From: Isoetes taiwanensis
Lineage: Eukaryota > Streptophyta > Lycopodiopsida > Isoetales > Isoetaceae
Assembly: GCA_021234155.1 (NCBI GenBank)
Contig: JAJEKV010000838.1
Span: forward strand, 1 to 64,000
DNA: 64,000 nt
Direction of reading: 5' to 3'
Numbering within the stretch: the stretch's first letter is position 1; every line of letters starts with the position of its first letter. The translations under genes were made by a program, and so were the position numbers. This document shows positions 1-11,305 of this stretch, one piece after another. The notes under the pieces are model-generated. The model saw only the letters and a list, made by a program, of their open reading frames with translations, was not told the origin of the DNA and ran no database searches.

Positions 1-1310
1 ACATGCCAAAGGGGGATAGTGGAAACCCTAACCAACCCCTTGTCTATATAGGGTAGGAAACCCTAACTAGCCCAATTTTTGATTTTGGGGCTTTAGAACT
101 CTGTTTTGGCTGCCTCAGCGGCCAAAAAGCATCAGAGACTCTGCACGGGAGAATTGCATCCTTAGTTTCCCTTGATTGGCGTTTGTGAGGGATGGTGAGA
201 TTTCAGTCGAGGAGGAGCCCCTCAAGGATGGGGTATTTGGCCGATTAGATAGTCTAAACCCTATTTTAGTCATTGAATGGGTGGGTTTAGCCTATTAGGA
301 TTGCCCATAGCAGCCCTCTAGATCTCTAGATGGCAGGATCCTAACTAAAGAACCTAACTCTATGTTGTAGATTAGATCTAGTTCTTTAGTTCTCTGATGA
401 AATATATGGATGATGCATCTCTATGAACTCCTTGTATTGGGAAGGGGTAGAGACCTAAAAGCTTTGTAGTTGATGCTCCTAGGTAGCCTCTCTAGCTGCT
501 TGTAGATTAGGCGTCTTGCCAAGAGCCACACAGGGATGTGGGTGAAGGGGGCGGGGTGAGAAGGAGGTTCATGTCGACTCATGAGCGGTTCCTACGGTGT
601 GTAAAGGCCTACAGGGAACCATTGTGGCTAGGTCAATGGCTTGCCCGCTGCGTGCGCGAGGCAAGGCATGGGCTCGACACCCGTGGGGTGGTGTTCACCT
701 TCCGGTGGGTTCGGTCGAATCAGGCGGTGGCCCTCTAGCCACCTTGAGTCGGCATGTAGATCTCGGAGGGAGTGATCCCTACACGCCCCATCCGGGCGGG
801 AAGATGAGCCGGGGGTAGCCCTCTTGGCTATGCATCCGTGAGGGCTACTGATCGGGGTCAGACACTTTTGGACCACTCACGCAAAGTGTGCACGGGGAGG
901 CGGATGGAGTGGACAACCCCTAAGCCATGTTTCATATGCCAGCCAAATCCATTGCCATGAATTGCATGCGCAATGAACTCTGGAGACCAAGCCGTCCGGT
1001 CATCCCTTGAGTCCCGGGAGCCTTGGGTAGGATTTCCCTATGTGTAGTCTTGATCTTTGTCTATGCGAGATATGTGGAGGACCATCCCCGTGATGGTCAT
1101 ATGATGTTGATGTATGTGCTCTACTCGACATGTATGTTTGCAGCTTCAGCGGCTAGGTAGGCCAGGAGGAGGCGGGGTGCAATGACCCTTCCACTCTTCC
1201 CACTTTGGAACCCGTCCGCGGTTTGCGGTGTCATGTGGAGAGCCTGTATTAGCATGGGCTGGTATGGGGGATGAACTCCTGTTTGTATACGGTGAGTGCA
1301 CCGTATCACT
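1..1310 (+). repeat. 5' LTR of the chromovirus (5' part missing)
   Basis: Matches the copy at about 11,668-12,960 in the same orientation almost throughout; position 1 corresponds to about 11,668, so roughly the first 350 bases of the LTR lie outside the window. The match fades just before a primer-binding site at 1330. Differences between the two LTRs are small indels and substitutions that cluster at CG-containing words. Confidence 0.85.
45..50 (+). promoter_or_regulatory. TATA box of the 5' LTR
   Basis: TATATA within CTATATAGGG, conserved in the 3' LTR at 11713-11718. The position inside a long LTR and conservation in both copies suit the U3 core promoter. Function is inferred. Confidence 0.5.
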
Positions 1311-1329
1311 GAGTGAAGGGCGTCCGCGG

Positions 1330-1344
1330 TGGTATCGAGCTATG
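1330..1344 (+). other. Primer-binding site, tRNA-iMet type
   Basis: TGGTATCGAGCTATG lies just after the end of LTR similarity. It matches the usual plant initiator-methionine primer site (TGGTATCAGAGC...) except for a missing AG. It fixes the internal boundary of the 5' LTR. Confidence 0.7.
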
Positions 1345-1532
1345 TTCTTGGAGACCAAGAGCAAAGCACTGGCCATGTTCCCGTAGCACTAACTTGATAG
1401 GATCCTCAAACCTCGAAAAATGAGAAAATTTTTCTCATTTTTTTGTAGTTTATCACTAAGCTAGTATGTGTTAAAATGAATAGAAAGCGTAAAAGACTAA
1501 AATTGATGAGCCAACATCAAAAAGTAGGAATT

Positions 1533-1598
1533 GGTCTCTCCGTCGCGCGGGGAACGATTTCTACATTCTAGAAATCGGGGTACAGGATAGCGTGTGAA
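1533..1598 (+). repeat. 65-base palindromic motif, copy 1
   Basis: Outer arms resembling TCTC...GTGTGA enclose an inner palindrome, ATTTCTA-CAT-TCTAGAAAT. It contains TTCTAGAA, which fits the TTCnnGAA core of heat-shock elements; whether that matters is unknown. Copies 2-4 are at 1719, 3419 and 3619. Confidence 0.6.
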
Positions 1599-1718
1599 CA
1601 TTAAACTGACAAAAAAAAAAGTTGTAAATTACGGTAAAATACCTTGATAATTCTAATTTTAAGCTAAGAATTAGTAGATTTAGCATGATACATGTTAATT
1701 TAATAGTGGGCCCCACCA

Positions 1719-1780
1719 TGTCTCACCGTCGCGCCGGAGGGCGGGGTTTCTAGATTCTAGGAATCGGGCTGGGGGTAGCG
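1719..1780 (+). repeat. 65-base palindromic motif, copy 2
   Basis: Same arrangement as copy 1 (TGTCTCACCG...TTTCTAGATTCTAGGAAT...GGGCTGG...TAGCG), 186 bases downstream of it and 137 bases before the TATA box of unit A. Confidence 0.6.
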
Positions 1781-1855
1781 ATGAACCTATTAATAGGTGT
1801 TTTAGGTGCTCTAGACAACCCAAAAGGTAGTTTAAAAGTTGACCTAAAATTGGCC

Positions 1856-1865
1856 CTATAAATAG
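1856..1865 (+). promoter_or_regulatory. TATA box of unit A
   Basis: CTATAAATAG is a strong plant TATA match. It is preceded by CCCAAAA, as is the TATA box of unit B, and lies downstream of the paired palindromic motifs. Confidence 0.55.
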
Positions 1866-3418
1866 ACCGGACCCCTCCCATTTTTCATGTTCTTCCCTAG
1901 AACCCGGCTCGTATTTGTCAAAGCGATCTCACGGGCGCTTAGCTCCGATCGACAAGCCCGTAAGATGATGGCCCCACAAAGCGGTACCAAGGAAGCCCTG
2001 GCGAAGCCGGATCCTCCAAATGTCAGGCCTCTTTCCACGGGATTCTCCGGGGAGCGCCTTCTCCGGCGACGAATCTTAAGTCGGCGAAGCGAGGAGTCGG
2101 GCCGGAAAGGCGACCCACCTGAAGCTCTTGGAGGATGGCCGCCGGGCGTCATGAACGGATCCTCGGCGAAATGCGGGAAGAGGAAAAAGCGGCGGCGGCA
2201 GGAGCAACACCGGGAGGGGCCAACCCAAGGGAAGAAGCGAGGAGGAGCCAGGCGGGGACCATCCAACAGCCGGGGAGCAACCCGGTGAGAATCCACTGCG
2301 AGGAGGAGCAGGGAAGAGAGGGCGGCTGACGCGGGCCTCACCGAGGAAGAAGAGGCCACGACCTGCATGCGCTTACCGTCCACAAAGTCTGTAGCGAAGC
2401 CAAGGGTTGAGCGGGGCTGAAGGACAAAAGAGTCGGGAAGACGCACCGACACAGCCAAAGCGGACCCAAGAAGAGAGGCCAAAGCCGTAAAGGCGAGGCA
2501 AGAGGAGGCTGGTAAAGGTCGGGAAGCCCGGCCGAAGGTCCCGTCATCAACGGCCCGGGTCGGGGAGGGGAGACCAGCCCACCACCCACGACTGGGATGG
2601 AGACTACGTCGGCGAGAGCGCGAGGCGGCAAGCTCTTTCAAAGCCCCCACCGTAGGAGGAAGAGGTCGAGCGCACTGACCCAAGAAGGGGGAGGAGACCG
2701 GACAGCTTGAAAGCCCCCACCGGATCCCCGGCGTGGGATAGAGTCAAAGCCCCGCGGCGCGGGGGAGCATATGTGATAGACCCCTAAAGGTCTCTATCGG
2801 CGAGGATCGAGGGAACACAAACGCTTTATATGGCAAGGTGGGATGCATAACGATATTACAGAGGAGCACCGGGTGAGAACGATTGAAAGGCGGACACCCG
2901 ACGAAGAGCCGGACACTTGAAGCCCCCTCCACCAAAGCCCAAGCCTCCCCAGAGCACCGGGGAAGAAGCGGAGCAAGAAGAAGAAGCTGGAAGGCGGGGC
3001 ACTCAAAGGAGATCCGCCACTTCGGAGAAGAGTTCACGGACTCGATCCCGGGCGCCCGTTCGGCGTTTGGTCGCGAAGTCATACAAGAATACAACACTGG
3101 ACATGCAGCGTGGCCAAGCCGAGATCTTCTTTGTGTTTACAAAGCGGCGAAGCACACATAGTAAAGCATTTTTGAAGATTCAGCGGCTTTTTGCGGTATT
3201 GCCTTGAAGAGGGTTACCCTCATGAGGCGGGGATATGTATCTTGCCGAGGCACATCAAGGGTGAAGCGCCCTTGAGTTTTGTAAATAGCTTGGAAAAATT
3301 TTGTTAATATAAAGAAAATTTTGTGTAAATAAAGTCTCAAACCCGTTTAAATAGGTCAAGATATCGATCCTAGCTTTTGTTTTAAGTAAATTGGAGTTTT
3401 GAGCAAAATTGAGGCGAT

Positions 3419-3486
3419 GTCTCACCTGCGTCAGCGCCGGGGCGATTTCTACATTTTAGAAATGTTTGGAAACAACGTGTGAGACC
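3419..3486 (+). repeat. 65-base palindromic motif, copy 3
   Basis: This copy shows the symmetry best: GTCTCAC at the left end and GTGAGAC at the right end are perfect inverted arms, enclosing ATTTCTA and TAGAAAT around a short centre. Confidence 0.65.
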
Positions 3487-3618
3487 ATGCCCAAAAATGC
3501 CCAAAACAGCTCCAAATCGACCAAGTAAAGGGGTCAATTCTGCCTAACTTCGATGAGTTTAGTGGAATTACAGCCTTAGATCACCTAAATTGAGTAATCC
3601 TAGCCCAATTGGGACCCA

Positions 3619-3687
3619 TGTCTCACCGCGTCAGCGCCGGAATGATTTCTACATTTTAGAAATCGGGCTGGAAGCATAGCGTGTGAC
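3619..3687 (+). repeat. 65-base palindromic motif, copy 4
   Basis: TGTCTCACCGCGTCAGCGCC at the left, the ATTTCTA/TAGAAAT palindrome in the middle and GTGTGA at the right. It lies 200 bases after copy 3 and 176 bases before the TATA box of unit B. Confidence 0.65.
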
Positions 3688-3862
3688 CTGAACCTTTCTT
3701 CTTCACCAAATGATCTCCAAGTTGTACAATAGGTTCGATGGTGAGTCTTAGCATGCTCAAACTCTAGAAATAGTCTTCAAACTTGCAATTGCATCCCTTA
3801 ATAGGTCGAATTGCCTAATTTGATAAATTCTAGGCCACCCAAAAATTAGGGTTTCCCCCTTT

Positions 3863-3872
3863 TCTATAAATA
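3863..3872 (+). promoter_or_regulatory. TATA box of unit B
   Basis: TCTATAAATA preceded by CCACCCAAAA, paralleling the unit A promoter. Confidence 0.5.
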
Positions 3873-5639
3873 AGTCCCCATTTCTCAATTGGCACCACTG
3901 CGAAATTTGCTCCCCCTTTGCTTAGGCGATCTTTCAGCTCCACGGCTTACGCATCCGTTTGATACTCCCTTCTTTGCTAGATCAATGGCCCTTTGCTGAT
4001 TTGGGCGATGATGCGGCGCCCGGTGCCCATCTTCTTGGGGCGGATGTCAGCGACATCTTCAAGTCTTTGTGAAAAGAAATCGACATCAAAGCTATTTGAA
4101 TGCAACCCGACATATAGGCGGTGCTAAGAAATTTCAGGCTAGGGTAGGACCCTCCCTTGTTCAAGTCCCCCTTGCATAGGATACTTTGTTCCCGCCCATC
4201 TCTTCAAGCGACCTTGAGGCGATGTCCCCAACATCGCCAAGTACTTGACTAACAAAGCATAAAAGGCTACGACTACATGGTCACGGCGACCAGCGGGACC
4301 AAGTACTTCTCTTGCCGCCGCCCTAGCCATCTTCTTATCCCTTGTAGGGGAGCAGATGGGGGCAACCTCTATCCCTCAGATGGAGGTAGACCCCCATAGC
4401 GTGCAGAGGAGGAAGAGCAGATCTTTGTTGCAGTATCAACGAGGCAGGAAGCAAAAGAGAGGATGAAGAGGTGGGACGGCCGAAGGATACCGGAGCTCGG
4501 CTCGGGGCGAAGAACGGCAAAGGGAGAAGCAGGGGATCTGATCCGCCGAGCAGCGGGCCTCCCGGTTGCTCCCCACTCGGGCTAGGCATCACAAGCCTAG
4601 CCCGATCATCGATAGCGGAGGTATCTACTCCTCGGCGACATCAGAACCTTCAGAATCTTTGGGGAGAGGGAGCTCAGATTGGACGATTTGCTCCACCAGC
4701 TGCCGGCAAACCGACATGGGCGACTTCATCGTCAGGGGAGCCTCGAGACTTTCGCTGCAAGTGAGGCCGACACCTACAGGGAGGCGACCTCCGATATCGA
4801 GGCCTCTGGCAGCATAAGGCAAATGATGAATGGCGGGGCTATATGAAGGGAGGAGTTCCTCGCCCTCCAAAACAGATGGGGATCCGTGGGAAGACCACGA
4901 GCATCCTAATGCCGAGTCCTCGATATCACCCCTGCCAAAGGAGAAGGAATCGACCTCGGGGAGGCTCGACCGCACAATGGAAGACTTCGGGGAGTTGACT
5001 GAAATTGAGGTCGGCGAGTAATGCATGAGGCGACTGAACTGGAGGCCAAACAAGCGGAGAAGGTGACACACAACGGCAAGTCGCTCGGTACTACTTGCGG
5101 CTGGCGATGGATGGGAGAATAGCGGTAATTCACCGCAAGTTCAGTCAGGCGAAGAAGGAGTGTTCATGCTGATTGCACTCGGGCTTCGGCAGGCATGCTC
5201 GAATAGCAACAAATGTCGACTATCTTTGTCTTAGTCAAGAGGGCAATGGCACTTGACCTCTTCCGACTTCTCGCATACCCCACCGACGCCGAGATTAGCC
5301 GTGTGCGGCCCTACCATCATGGAACCTTGCGGGGTAGAAGACACGGTGAGGACCATCTGAGGAGGCTCGTCGGCAAGCATCATCGGGAACTTGGGTCACT
5401 TTCGGTAGGGGCGGCCCAAGTTAAGAAGTTTCTTGAAGACAACCCGTCTTGCGGCGATTTCAAGACTAGTTAAACTCTTGATCCGGGAGACTTTTTGTAT
5501 ACGAAATATTATATGATATATGAATATAAATCTTATTGCACTTTAAATGCTTTGTTGATGTATTTTTGCCCCACAACTATACCAACAAACATAAATAATG
5601 CAAGAGAACAAATGAAACTAATCATATAGCCATGAATTG

Positions 5640-6545
5640 CTTGTGGATGCGACTAGAGCCCCTAAGCGAGGGAGGCGACAAGCTGCGAGATCTTATAGAA
5701 GAGCAAACCCCACCGAGACCACCCCGGCAAGGAACCTATTTGAAGATATGGAACCCATGACCCGGAGGAGGAGATAGCCGGATGAGGGCGGACTGGAAGG
5801 CGGATAAAGGCATTCTTGTCCGCGCAATAGCGGAGTGGGTTCGGTGGGCAACGCCTTCGACAAGCATAAGCATCAGCTTCCGGAGGGCAGGAAGAGACAA
5901 GAAGAGGAGCAAGAGAAGGAGATCCTCAGCCCTAATCTTGGACTCAAGTTGGGACTTCATAACTCGGAATTCAGGAAGAGGAAGAAGAGGTCGAGGAGCA
6001 ACAAAGTTGAAAGGCGAGGAATACCCGGGGAGGGACGACAAAGATACGGGGGCCTCTCGAACTACCGTAAGAAGGTAGATTCCGACCGGGCAATGTATGG
6101 AAGGCCCTGGAGCGTTTCGAGGGGAGAAACGGTGGCCAGGATTGGAAGCAGAGGCATGGCTAAACGAGGGAAAGTAATGAAAATGCTTATGGTATGAAGG
6201 ATAAGGACAAAGGCGAGTTGCAACAGCCAACTTGGAAAGGAGCCGCCGTTTTGGTGGAAGGGTTATGCAAAGGCACATGGCTTAGCCAGGGGATGCTTGT
6301 AAGTTGAGAAAGTTTGCTAAAACCTTCAAAGCGCCATTACCCGGAGGGAACATAAGTCCGATGATGCAGCGTTTTTCTGAGGTTCGCGGCAAGGCAACAA
6401 ATCAGATCGAGAAATATCTGAGAGGAATTCATGAGGTTAAAGGGCTGATGCGTGCGAAGTTGGGAGAGAAGCATGCACGAGAAAGCTATATTGAGGGGCT
6501 GAATGAGGAGATCCGCAAGCTTGTAGAGGGCAATAAACCCTAGGG
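5640..6545 (+). pseudogene. gag-like region of the chromovirus
   Basis: Lies directly before protease, where gag is expected. Short open frames in different phases (5782-6078, 5835-6197, 6304-6543) encode charged, helix-rich sequence. The 6304-6543 frame has the F..PLP....P.MQRFSEVRG....IEKYLRGIHEVKGLM pattern, similar in style to retrotransposon gag capsid segments. A CCHC zinc knuckle is expected near 6,780-6,830, but I could not read one cleanly. Frameshifts separate all pieces. The assignment rests mainly on position. Confidence 0.5.
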
Positions 6546-6959
6546 CGATGATCGGCGGAATCCAAGGCTATAAGCTTGCGGGGGTCGGGAGGGAGCAGGA
6601 ATAAAGCAATGATACTTCGGGATAAAGGCAAGCGGCGAGGAAGCTATAGCCCGAGGGCAGCAGGTCGTCGAGTCGGCTAGAGCCCCATATGGTGGGAACC
6701 GGGAAATGAAAGAGGGAGAAAAGCAGGTGTCCTTCAAGGACAAGCGGGAGGGTCAAACTACTCCAAAAGCGGTCGCGATCCTTTTTGCAGGCAATGCCCA
6801 AGGAAAAAGAGTGCAGTGCATAAGCGGTTATTGCTTGAGGTGCTTCCGGCCAGAGCCATAGGACGACAAAGCGCCCCTCGTCATGAGTGCAGCTCTAGCG
6901 GAGTTGGGAGATTGGGGGCCTTGTCGGACGACGGCGGCCGAGGGCCGCGACTACATCTG

Positions 6960-7315
6960 AGGGTGAGTGTCATATCTTTGCCATAATAGATACTGAGCAA
7001 AGAGAGCGGTATAAAGGTAATTTCCACAATAGGGAAGGCCAAGGCTAAGTCCTTCATAGTCTTGATAGACTTCGGGAAGTAGCCATAACTGCATCCCGAG
7101 AATGGTTCGGATGTTGAAGTTGAAGCCGCTAAAGTCAAAGCCAAGACCCGTTGTTTTAGCAAGTGGTGCGATAAGGCGGCGGGCAAGAGAATTAACCGAC
7201 ATCGACTTACCCCGGGCATTAATATCCGGATGGGGAAGTAATGGGCATTGGCAAGTATGACTTGATCATAGGAATGGAGTACCTTGACCAAAGCGAGGGC
7301 CATTATATTTATGGA
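6960..7315 (+). pseudogene. Aspartic protease domain of the chromovirus
   Basis: Translation near 7050-7100 gives a VLIDFGS-like active-site strand followed by HNCIPRM, the usual retrotransposon protease arrangement (LIDSGSTHNFI in relatives). Near 7258-7310 it reads DLIIGMEYLDQSEG, matching the conserved D.ILGM.WL motif at the end of the domain. In-frame stops and frameshifts interrupt it. Confidence 0.7.
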
Positions 7316-7689
7316 AAGCGGAAGGTGACCTTCCCAGCGCCGGCGGCAAGATCATTGAGATAGCATTGGGGTAAGGAAGTTGTCCCCATCATGCGGTGTA
7401 TGTCTTCTAAGCGGCTGTTCAAGTGCATCAAGAGTGAGCAAGTGGCATACATCTTCAAGCTTGAGATTAGTGAGCGAATCGGAAGGAAGCAAAGAAGACA
7501 AGGTGCTCCGACAAAGTTGCGAAGCAAGTAGCTAAAGCTGATCCGCGGAGTTCCATGATCTCTTTCGGATGAGATCAAGCGGCTCCCTCCATATAGGGGA
7601 GTTGAGTGCGAATTGCACTTTCGAACCGGGGAACAAAACCAACGAGCAAGGCTCCATATAGAATGACAACGCGAGGAATTGTCCGGACT

Positions 7690-8500
7690 AAAAAGCGATT
7701 CTGCGAGGCACGCTTGACCTAGGTTTTATTAGACCTAGTGTTTACCGCCATTTGGGCGCCCATTCTCTTTGTTAAGAAGAAGGATGGCGGTCTAAGGATG
7801 TGCATAGACTATGGCGGTTGAACAAGCACACCATTAAGAACAAATATCGCTTCAAGATCGGGCGACTTGATGGATCAGCTTCAAGGTGCAAAGATCTTCT
7901 CCAAAATCGACTTAAAATTGGGGTTATCATCGGATCGGGATAAAGGAAGAAGATATCCATAAGACCGCCGCCTTGAGCGGTATGGGCATTATGAGTTCCG
8001 CGGTAATGCCTTTCGGCTTATCAAATGCCCCACTTAGCGTTCATGAAGAGGCTCATGAGCGATATCTTCAGGGAGTTCTGGACACCTTTGTGATTGTTTT
8101 CTTTGATGACATTTTGGTGTATAGCAGATCCCTTGAAAACATTACAACACTTGAGAAGAGTGCTAGAGAAGTTGAAGAGGCACGGTTATGCGCCAAGTTG
8201 TCAAAGTGCCGCCGCGATGTGAGAAGGTGGAATACCTTGGTCATGTGATCTCGGCGAGAAGGCATCTCAAGCGGACCCGCCAAGATTGAAGCGGTGATTG
8301 ATGGATGGCGGTAAAGAATGTGCATGAAGTCGAAGTTTCCTCGGCCTAGCGGTACCACACGGGGAAGTTAAGAAGAACTTTGCCAAGATAACAGCCCAGC
8401 TAACGAGACTTGACGAGCGGAGAAAGTGAAAGATTAGGCGACATTGGCACAAGAAAGCCCAGCGTAGGGTTTGAATTGTTGAAGGAAGCTTTAACAACAG
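7690..8500 (+). pseudogene. Reverse transcriptase domain of the chromovirus
   Basis: Readable blocks in order: GAPILFVKKKDGGLRMCIDY (about 7753-7812), the LNKHTIKNKYRF block, DLMDQLQGAKIFSKIDLK (about 7865-7915), VMPFGLSNAP (about 8005-8035) and VIVFFDDILVYSRS (about 8090-8130). The last is the catalytic box, FFDD in place of the usual FIDD/YVDD. The blocks lie in different frames, so it is inactive as written. The family assignment is secure. Confidence 0.9.
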
Positions 8501-8519
8501 CTGTGATCCTAACCCTGCG

Positions 8520-8900
8520 GACGGGAGAAAGATAAGCTTGTAGCGGCGACGAGTAAAGATAGCTTCTGAGTGCGGTGCTTATGCAAGAAGAGCGTGTGGT
8601 AGCGTATGATTCGGGGAAGATGAGCGGCCCGAGACGCGCTACCGCCACGATCGAGGAATTGCTTGCGGTTGTCGGGGCATTAAGAATATGGAGGCACTAC
8701 CTTTTGGGAAGGAAGTTCCGGTTGGATCACAGACCACGAGCCTCCAATATGTATTCACGCAACCACACCTCAACCCGGAGGCGAGAGAAGGTGGATGGAG
8801 TTCCTTGAAGAGTACGACTTTGATATAGTCTACAAGCCGGGGAAGCTCAATGTGGTAGCGGATGCGCTTTCAAGGCATCCCCGACAACTAGAGTGCATTG
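8520..8900 (+). pseudogene. RNase H domain of the chromovirus
   Basis: Follows RT. A SECGAYAKKS-like segment near 8565 is a decayed form of the DAS..GAVL.Q strand, VVAYDSGKMSGPRRA corresponds to the P.AY.S.KL block, and EEYDFDIVYKPGKLNVVADA with LSRHPR (about 8800-8882) is the conserved C-terminal end of Ty3/gypsy RNase H. Split over at least two frames. Confidence 0.8.
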
Positions 8901-9039
8901 CAACGCAATTTCGGCGATATCGGGCGATTTTGGTAAGAGGATTGAAGAGTCCTTGCCAGCGGATGTGGATTTCGAGGGGAAGTATGGGCAAGCCTTTCTA
9001 AGGAGGCTAGAACAGATAAAAGGCGGGAGGCCTTCAAGC

Positions 9040-9990
9040 ATTATAAGAAGGAAGGCAACTGTTATACCATAAGAACAAGTTGTGCGTGCCGAATCATCGG
9101 GTGTAAGGAAGTTGATCCTCCATGACACGCGCAGGTGACCCAATAGGCGGCCATGCGGGATTCATGAAAACATATTTCAAAGGTCTTGCTTGGCAGCTAT
9201 TATTGGCCGGGAATGAAGAAGCAAATAGCTCGCTACATCAAGGAATGTCGGCTATGCCAGTGGGACGACGGTGAGCGGCAATTCGAGGGGCATTAGAGCC
9301 ATTAGCGGTGCCAAACGCTAAGTGGGAGGTAATCAGCATGGATTTCATCCGCGGGACTCCCAAAACGGCAAAGAGGGAAGGATGCCTTGATGGTAGTGGT
9401 CGACAAGTTGTCTAAGATGGCACATTTTTTGCCTTGCGGGGACCACGAAGATCTGACTATGGATACAACAAAGCTCTTCACCAAAGAGATCTTGAGGGCT
9501 TCATGGCATGCCAAGGGAGATCATCTCAAAATTGGGGATCCGAAGTTCATGGCGCCTTTTGGCAAGACCTCTTTGCGACAATTCGGGGCGAAGCTATCCA
9601 TGAGCCGCGCATACCATCCCTCGAGCCGGATGGATGGGGAGCGGACCAACAGGATTTTAGAGGACATGCTCTGAAACTATATGCGGAATAAGCAAAGTAT
9701 GTGGGAAGAATTTATTCACTTGGTGGAGTTTGCATACAATAGCACCAGCGCAGGAATCATCCCAATATGTCGCCGTTTATGATCAATTACGGCTATCATT
9801 GCCTAACTCGGATACTTGGCACAACCCGTGTCAAAAGTGGAAGTTTCGCGCAGCAGATGTTGGCCGATATGTAGCAGCTTGTGGAAGAAGTTCGAGGTTA
9901 TCTGCTAGCAGCAAGAAGTCGTCAGAAGAGCATCGCCGACAAGCATCGAACAGTAAGAGAGTTCAAAGTTGGAGATGATGTTTGGCTCAA
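9040..9990 (+). pseudogene. Integrase of the chromovirus
   Basis: An HHCC zinc-finger module is visible at about 9110-9270 (LILHDTR...GGHAGFMKT... then YYWPGMKKQIARYIKECRLC after a frameshift). The DDE core follows: MDFIRG..K (about 9339), VVVDKLSKMAHFLP (about 9390-9440), AYHPSS.MDGERTNRILEDM (about 9610-9672) and MWEEFIHLVEFAYNS (about 9700-9745). The C-terminal region continues to the GPFRIVKRVG block near 10055. It is broken by several frameshifts. Confidence 0.85.
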
Positions 9991-10249
9991 GATCAAGGTG
10001 AAGCAGGCGAAGCTCAGGATCGGCAATTGCAAGAAGCTTGCTCCAAGGTGGGCTGGACCTTTCAGAATAGTCAAGAGAGTAGGTAATCAATCCTACAAGC
10101 TAGATTTGCCAGCACACCTAAAGATTCATAAGGTCTTCCACGTGAGTTTGTTGAAGAAGCATACTCAAATCGGGCGAAGTCTTGGATTAATAGCAATTGT
10201 TGGAAATGACGGAGGAGCAGCTGGAGATAGTTCCAGAATTGATTCTTGA
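9881..10249 (+). pseudogene. Integrase C-terminal (GPY/F-type) module
   Basis: This 122-residue open stretch reads EFKVGDDVWLKIK, KLAPRWAGPFRIVKRVGNQS and YKLDLPAHLKIHKVFHVSLL, the standard GPY/F module that follows the DDE core in chromoviruses. It is one of the longest undamaged pol segments. The frame changes before the chromodomain. Confidence 0.8.
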
Positions 10250-10442
10250 TAAAGCTTTCAAGAAAACGAGGAGATCAGAATTCCTCCAGTATTTGGTCAA
10301 GTGGAAACACTTACCAGTGGAAGACGCGACGTGGGTACTTAAGAAAGATTTAGTAAAGCAGTATCCACAGTTTATGGAGCAATGGGACGGCAAGGTCATC
10401 TCCGAAGAAATCGGCTCAGGCATGTCGATTTGTGTAGGTTAA
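10197..10442 (+). pseudogene. Chromodomain at the integrase C-terminus
   Basis: PELILDKAFKKTRRSEFLQY followed by LVKWKHLPVEDATWVLKKDL is a good chromodomain, with the aromatic positions (Y, W, W) that build the methyl-lysine cage. In chromoviruses this domain targets integration to marked chromatin. It is open over its full length and ends in a stop at 10,440. It overlaps the preceding frame by about 50 bases in another phase, so one frameshift separates it from integrase. Confidence 0.85.
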
Positions 10443-11305
10443 AGCACGGTGTAGTTAAGATTAATCTATGCATGCAACCTATGCTTAGTATGGAATTCGC
10501 ATCGCGTTGTTTACCGATGATGGGACCACTACGGTGATCTCTAGAGTGGTGTAATGTCAATGTAGGCATGACCCGGCGTTTCCGCTTTGGGCGAGTGGAA
10601 GGTAGATTAGAAAGTCTATACGTCCCCGGAGGAAGTAGGCGACCTCGAAGAAAGGAGGTCATGAAGGGAATGCATTGATAGGGAAAGCACCTTTAGCCCC
10701 ATATATGCTTTGATAGGAGGAATCTATCCTTCACGGCCCCCAATGAGAAGAAGGATATCCTCCCACGTGGGCAACTAGAGGTGTAGGCATGCATATAGGC
10801 ATATAGGCATATAGGCTGTCTCATGACCATAATGGAAGATTCACCCTCTTCCCTCTGGCCCGGGAGATTAGCCATGCATCCATGTAGATAGGTGGGTGGT
10901 CACCATATAACCAAAATTTTATTTAATAATTAAATGGTACTAACGTAGTGTCGACCAGAGGCCATTAGAAGCTCCGGAGGGCAAGGAGGTTCGAGGGACT
11001 AAGAAGACTTGCAACACAAATTTTGTTGGAATGTGTTGCAAGGAATGAAGAGTGCCTCGGACGTTAATTTTAAATTTTGATAAACTTAATTGTAATGTTA
11101 AGTGAATTTTGGAGTAATCATTAGTAATGTTGTGAATTGATAAGTTATGTTATAATATAATAATGTGATAATGTCATAAAAATATTACCTTAAGGTAATT
11201 TTAATAAATGTGTAGGAATTATAGTAGCGAATCGTATGTATCAAGTTGTTGCGGGTTAGGTTGATCCCAGGTGGGGGAGACCCACGATGCCGGACGACAT
11301 CATTT
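10443..11305 (+). other. Spacer between chromodomain and 3' LTR
   Basis: No coding potential. Includes a small CATATAGG tandem run near 10,790-10,815 and an AT-rich stretch at 10,910-11,240. Typical post-pol spacer. Confidence 0.5.

Larger units (their letters stand above)
1400..3340 (+). repeat. Promoter-bearing repeat unit A inside the chromovirus leader
   Basis: Begins with an AT-rich stretch, then two copies of a 65-base palindromic motif (1533-1598, 1719-1780), a TATA box (1856-1865) and about 1.4 kb of GC-rich sequence rich in Arg/Glu/Ala codons. It ends in an AT-rich tail near 3290-3340 that could hold polyadenylation signals. Its layout repeats in unit B immediately downstream, but the bodies align poorly. 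No retroviral or transposase domain was recognised. The two units may be LTRs or derivatives of an unrelated non-autonomous element inserted in the chromovirus leader. Confidence 0.45.
3360..5600 (+). repeat. Promoter-bearing repeat unit B inside the chromovirus leader
   Basis: Two palindromic motifs (3419-3486, 3619-3687) precede a TATA box at 3863-3872 and about 1.6 kb of GC-richer sequence ending at an AT-rich tail near 5480-5570. The order and spacing copy unit A, but the sequences between motifs differ, so the two are relatives rather than a recent duplication. Open frames in the body (for example 5213-5473) are short, and I recognise no domain in them. Confidence 0.45.

Noticed and set aside
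1856-2683. Minus-strand open frame of 275 codons
   Set aside because: Pro/Ser/Arg/Leu-rich shadow of GC-rich repeat unit A on the other strand; no recognised motif and no conservation in unit B.
1400-3900. Units A and B as the two LTRs of one recent retrotransposon
   Set aside because: The palindromic motifs match, but the sequence between them is too different for a pair of LTRs, and no PBS, PPT or pol lies between.
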